DNA of 64,000 bases, from contig NZ_JBHRTA010000038.1 in the NCBI RefSeq assembly GCF_042646065.1, positions 806,001 to 870,000 on the forward strand, given 5' to 3'. A program made the position numbers and the translations under genes. Each line of letters begins with the position of its first letter. Position 1 is the stretch's first letter. Below are positions 63,078 to 64,000 of the stretch, piece after piece. The notes beneath the pieces are model-generated. The model had not been told where the DNA came from, did not search any database, and worked only from the letters and a program-made list of their open reading frames with translations. The DNA is from Parapedobacter deserti (GTDB lineage: Bacteria > Bacteroidota > Bacteroidia > Sphingobacteriales > Sphingobacteriaceae).

Positions 63078-64000
63078 TTATTTGCTCAAATACATCGACT
63101 TTTTGGCATACATCTCCCGGAAAAATGGATCATCCAAGTCCTTGATGAAGCGGATGGCTTCACCGGTAGATTTCATTTCTGGACCCAATTGCTTGTCTAC
63201 ATCCGGGAATTTATCGAATGAGAATACGGGTACTTTGATAGCATAGCCCGTGAGCTTCCGCTCAATATTGAAATCTTTCAATTTGTTTACGCCGAGCATG
63301 ATTTTCGTAGCAATATTGATGTAAGGCACGTCGTAAGCCTTCGCAATGAACGGTACGGTTCGTGATGCCCTCGGGTTTGCCTCGATGACGTATACCTTTT
63401 CATCTTTTATAGCAAACTGGATGTTTAGCAGCCCTTTGACATTCAATGCTTTGGCGAGTTTTACGGTGTATTCCTCCATTTGGCGTTGCACCGTTTCGGA
63501 AAGGCTGAACGGCGGGAGCACGGCGCTTGAATCGCCGGAGTGGATACCGGCCGGCTCGATATGCTCCATCATGCCGATGATATGGACATCCTCACTGTCA
63601 CAGATCGAGTCGGACTCGGCCTCCTCCGCGCGGTCTAGGAAATGATCAATCAACACACGGTTTCCAGGTAAGTTGCGCAGCAGCTTTACCACCGCCCGCT
63701 CCAGCTCCTCATCGTTGATAACGATGCTCATGCGCTCGCCGCCGAGCACATAGCTTGGGCGAACAAGCACGGGATAACCTACTTCCTTGGCTACCTTAAG
63801 CGCTTCCTCTGCGCTTTCGGCCACCCCGTATCTTGGATAAGGGATGTCCAAGGACTTCAGCAGGTCGGAGAAACGGCCCCGGTCTTCAGCCAAGTCCATG
63901 TCTTGGAAAGAAGTTCCGATGATCTTGATGCCATTGGATTCCAGTTGTTCCGCCATCTTCAGTGCCGTCTGTCCGCCAAGTTGCACGATAACACCCTCGG
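63078..64000 (-). CDS. carB: Carbamoyl-phosphate synthase large subunit, C-terminal part (partial)
   Basis: The frame continues past the window edge (residues EGVIVQLGGQTALKMAEQLE at the start), so this is only the last 307 residues. They form the second ATP-grasp domain of CarB: IPYPRYGVAESAEEALKVA, VLVRPSYVLGGERM, SICDSEDVHIIGMMEHIEP, VIEANPRASRTVPFIAKA and the closing YAKKSMYLSK. CarB makes carbamoyl phosphate for arginine and pyrimidine synthesis. It ends where the regulatory MGS-like domain of E. coli CarB would begin, so that domain is absent. Confidence 0.95.
   Translation of the reverse strand, partial: EGVIVQLGGQTALKMAEQLESNGIKIIGTSFQDMDLAEDRGRFSDLLKSLDIPYPRYGVAESAEEALKVAKEVGYPVLVRPSYVLGGERMSIVINDEELERAVVKLLRNLPGNRVLIDHFLDRAEEAESDSICDSEDVHIIGMMEHIEPAGIHSGDSSAVLPPFSLSETVQRQMEEYTVKLAKALNVKGLLNIQFAIKDEKVYVIEANPRASRTVPFIAKAYDVPYINIATKIMLGVNKLKDFNIERKLTGYAIKVPVFSFDKFPDVDKQLGPEMKSTGEAIRFIKDLDDPFFREMYAKKSMYLSK

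Noticed and set aside
1..64000. CRISPR arrays, tRNA or rRNA genes, insertion sequences, prophage
   Set aside because: I looked for regular repeat-spacer units, cloverleaf-like segments, transposase or integrase motifs and phage structural genes and saw none.

Overview
The window looks like chromosomal DNA of a Bacteroidota bacterium, most likely family Sphingobacteriaceae (a Parapedobacter/Pedobacter-type genome of roughly 50% GC). The evidence is five SusC/RagA TonB-dependent receptors (one partial), each paired with a SusD lipoprotein; Bacteroidota-type promoter boxes (TTTG / TAnnTTTG); and families typical of this phylum: DUF4369-TlpA proteins, GH92 enzymes, an ECF sigma/FecR pair, DUF4959/DUF4998 discoidin lipoproteins and a CarB that stops without the MGS domain. 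Genus assignment is inference.

Layout. 1-3.9 kb: the end of a SusC, its SusD and two thioredoxin-like TlpA lipid/periplasm-side proteins. 3.9-6.8 kb (minus): a clipped NUMOD1 DNA-binding gene and three related secreted beta-sandwich proteins. 7.05-32.9 kb: the centrepiece, a polysaccharide utilisation locus (PUL). A GntR/UTRA repressor gene (minus) faces a ten-gene plus-strand operon: two SusC/SusD pairs, two discoidin-like surface lipoproteins, two GH92 glycosidases, a six-hairpin glycosidase-like lipoprotein, a mannose-6-phosphate isomerase fused to a degenerate kinase-like domain, an MFS sugar transporter and a third GH92. A near-palindrome lies at the predicted transcription start, where a repressor would act. 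The logic is: bind and import an alpha-mannose-containing glycan, trim it with GH92 enzymes in the periplasm, import the monosaccharide by the MFS carrier and isomerise its phosphate to fructose-6-phosphate.

32.9-55.4 kb is mostly housekeeping: Lrp-type regulator, tricorn-like protease, cysteine synthase-like enzyme, a split DsbD, nitroreductase, PepT, a decayed toxin-antitoxin pair, NDH-2, UspA, DUF4197, an endonuclease/phosphatase-fold protein and GDPD pair, DUF2752 and TM2 proteins, HD hydrolase, THUMP methyltransferase, DUF3127, fumarase and a P2-type cation ATPase. 55.6-62.9 kb (minus) is a second glycan/ligand uptake unit: ECF sigma factor, FecR, STN-containing SusC and SusD. The window ends inside carB.

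The two uptake systems use different control logic visible in the sequence: the PUL SusCs lack an STN domain and sit behind a GntR operator, whereas the 57-61 kb SusC carries an STN domain and sits behind sigma/anti-sigma genes. No CRISPR array, tRNA, rRNA, transposase or phage genes were seen.
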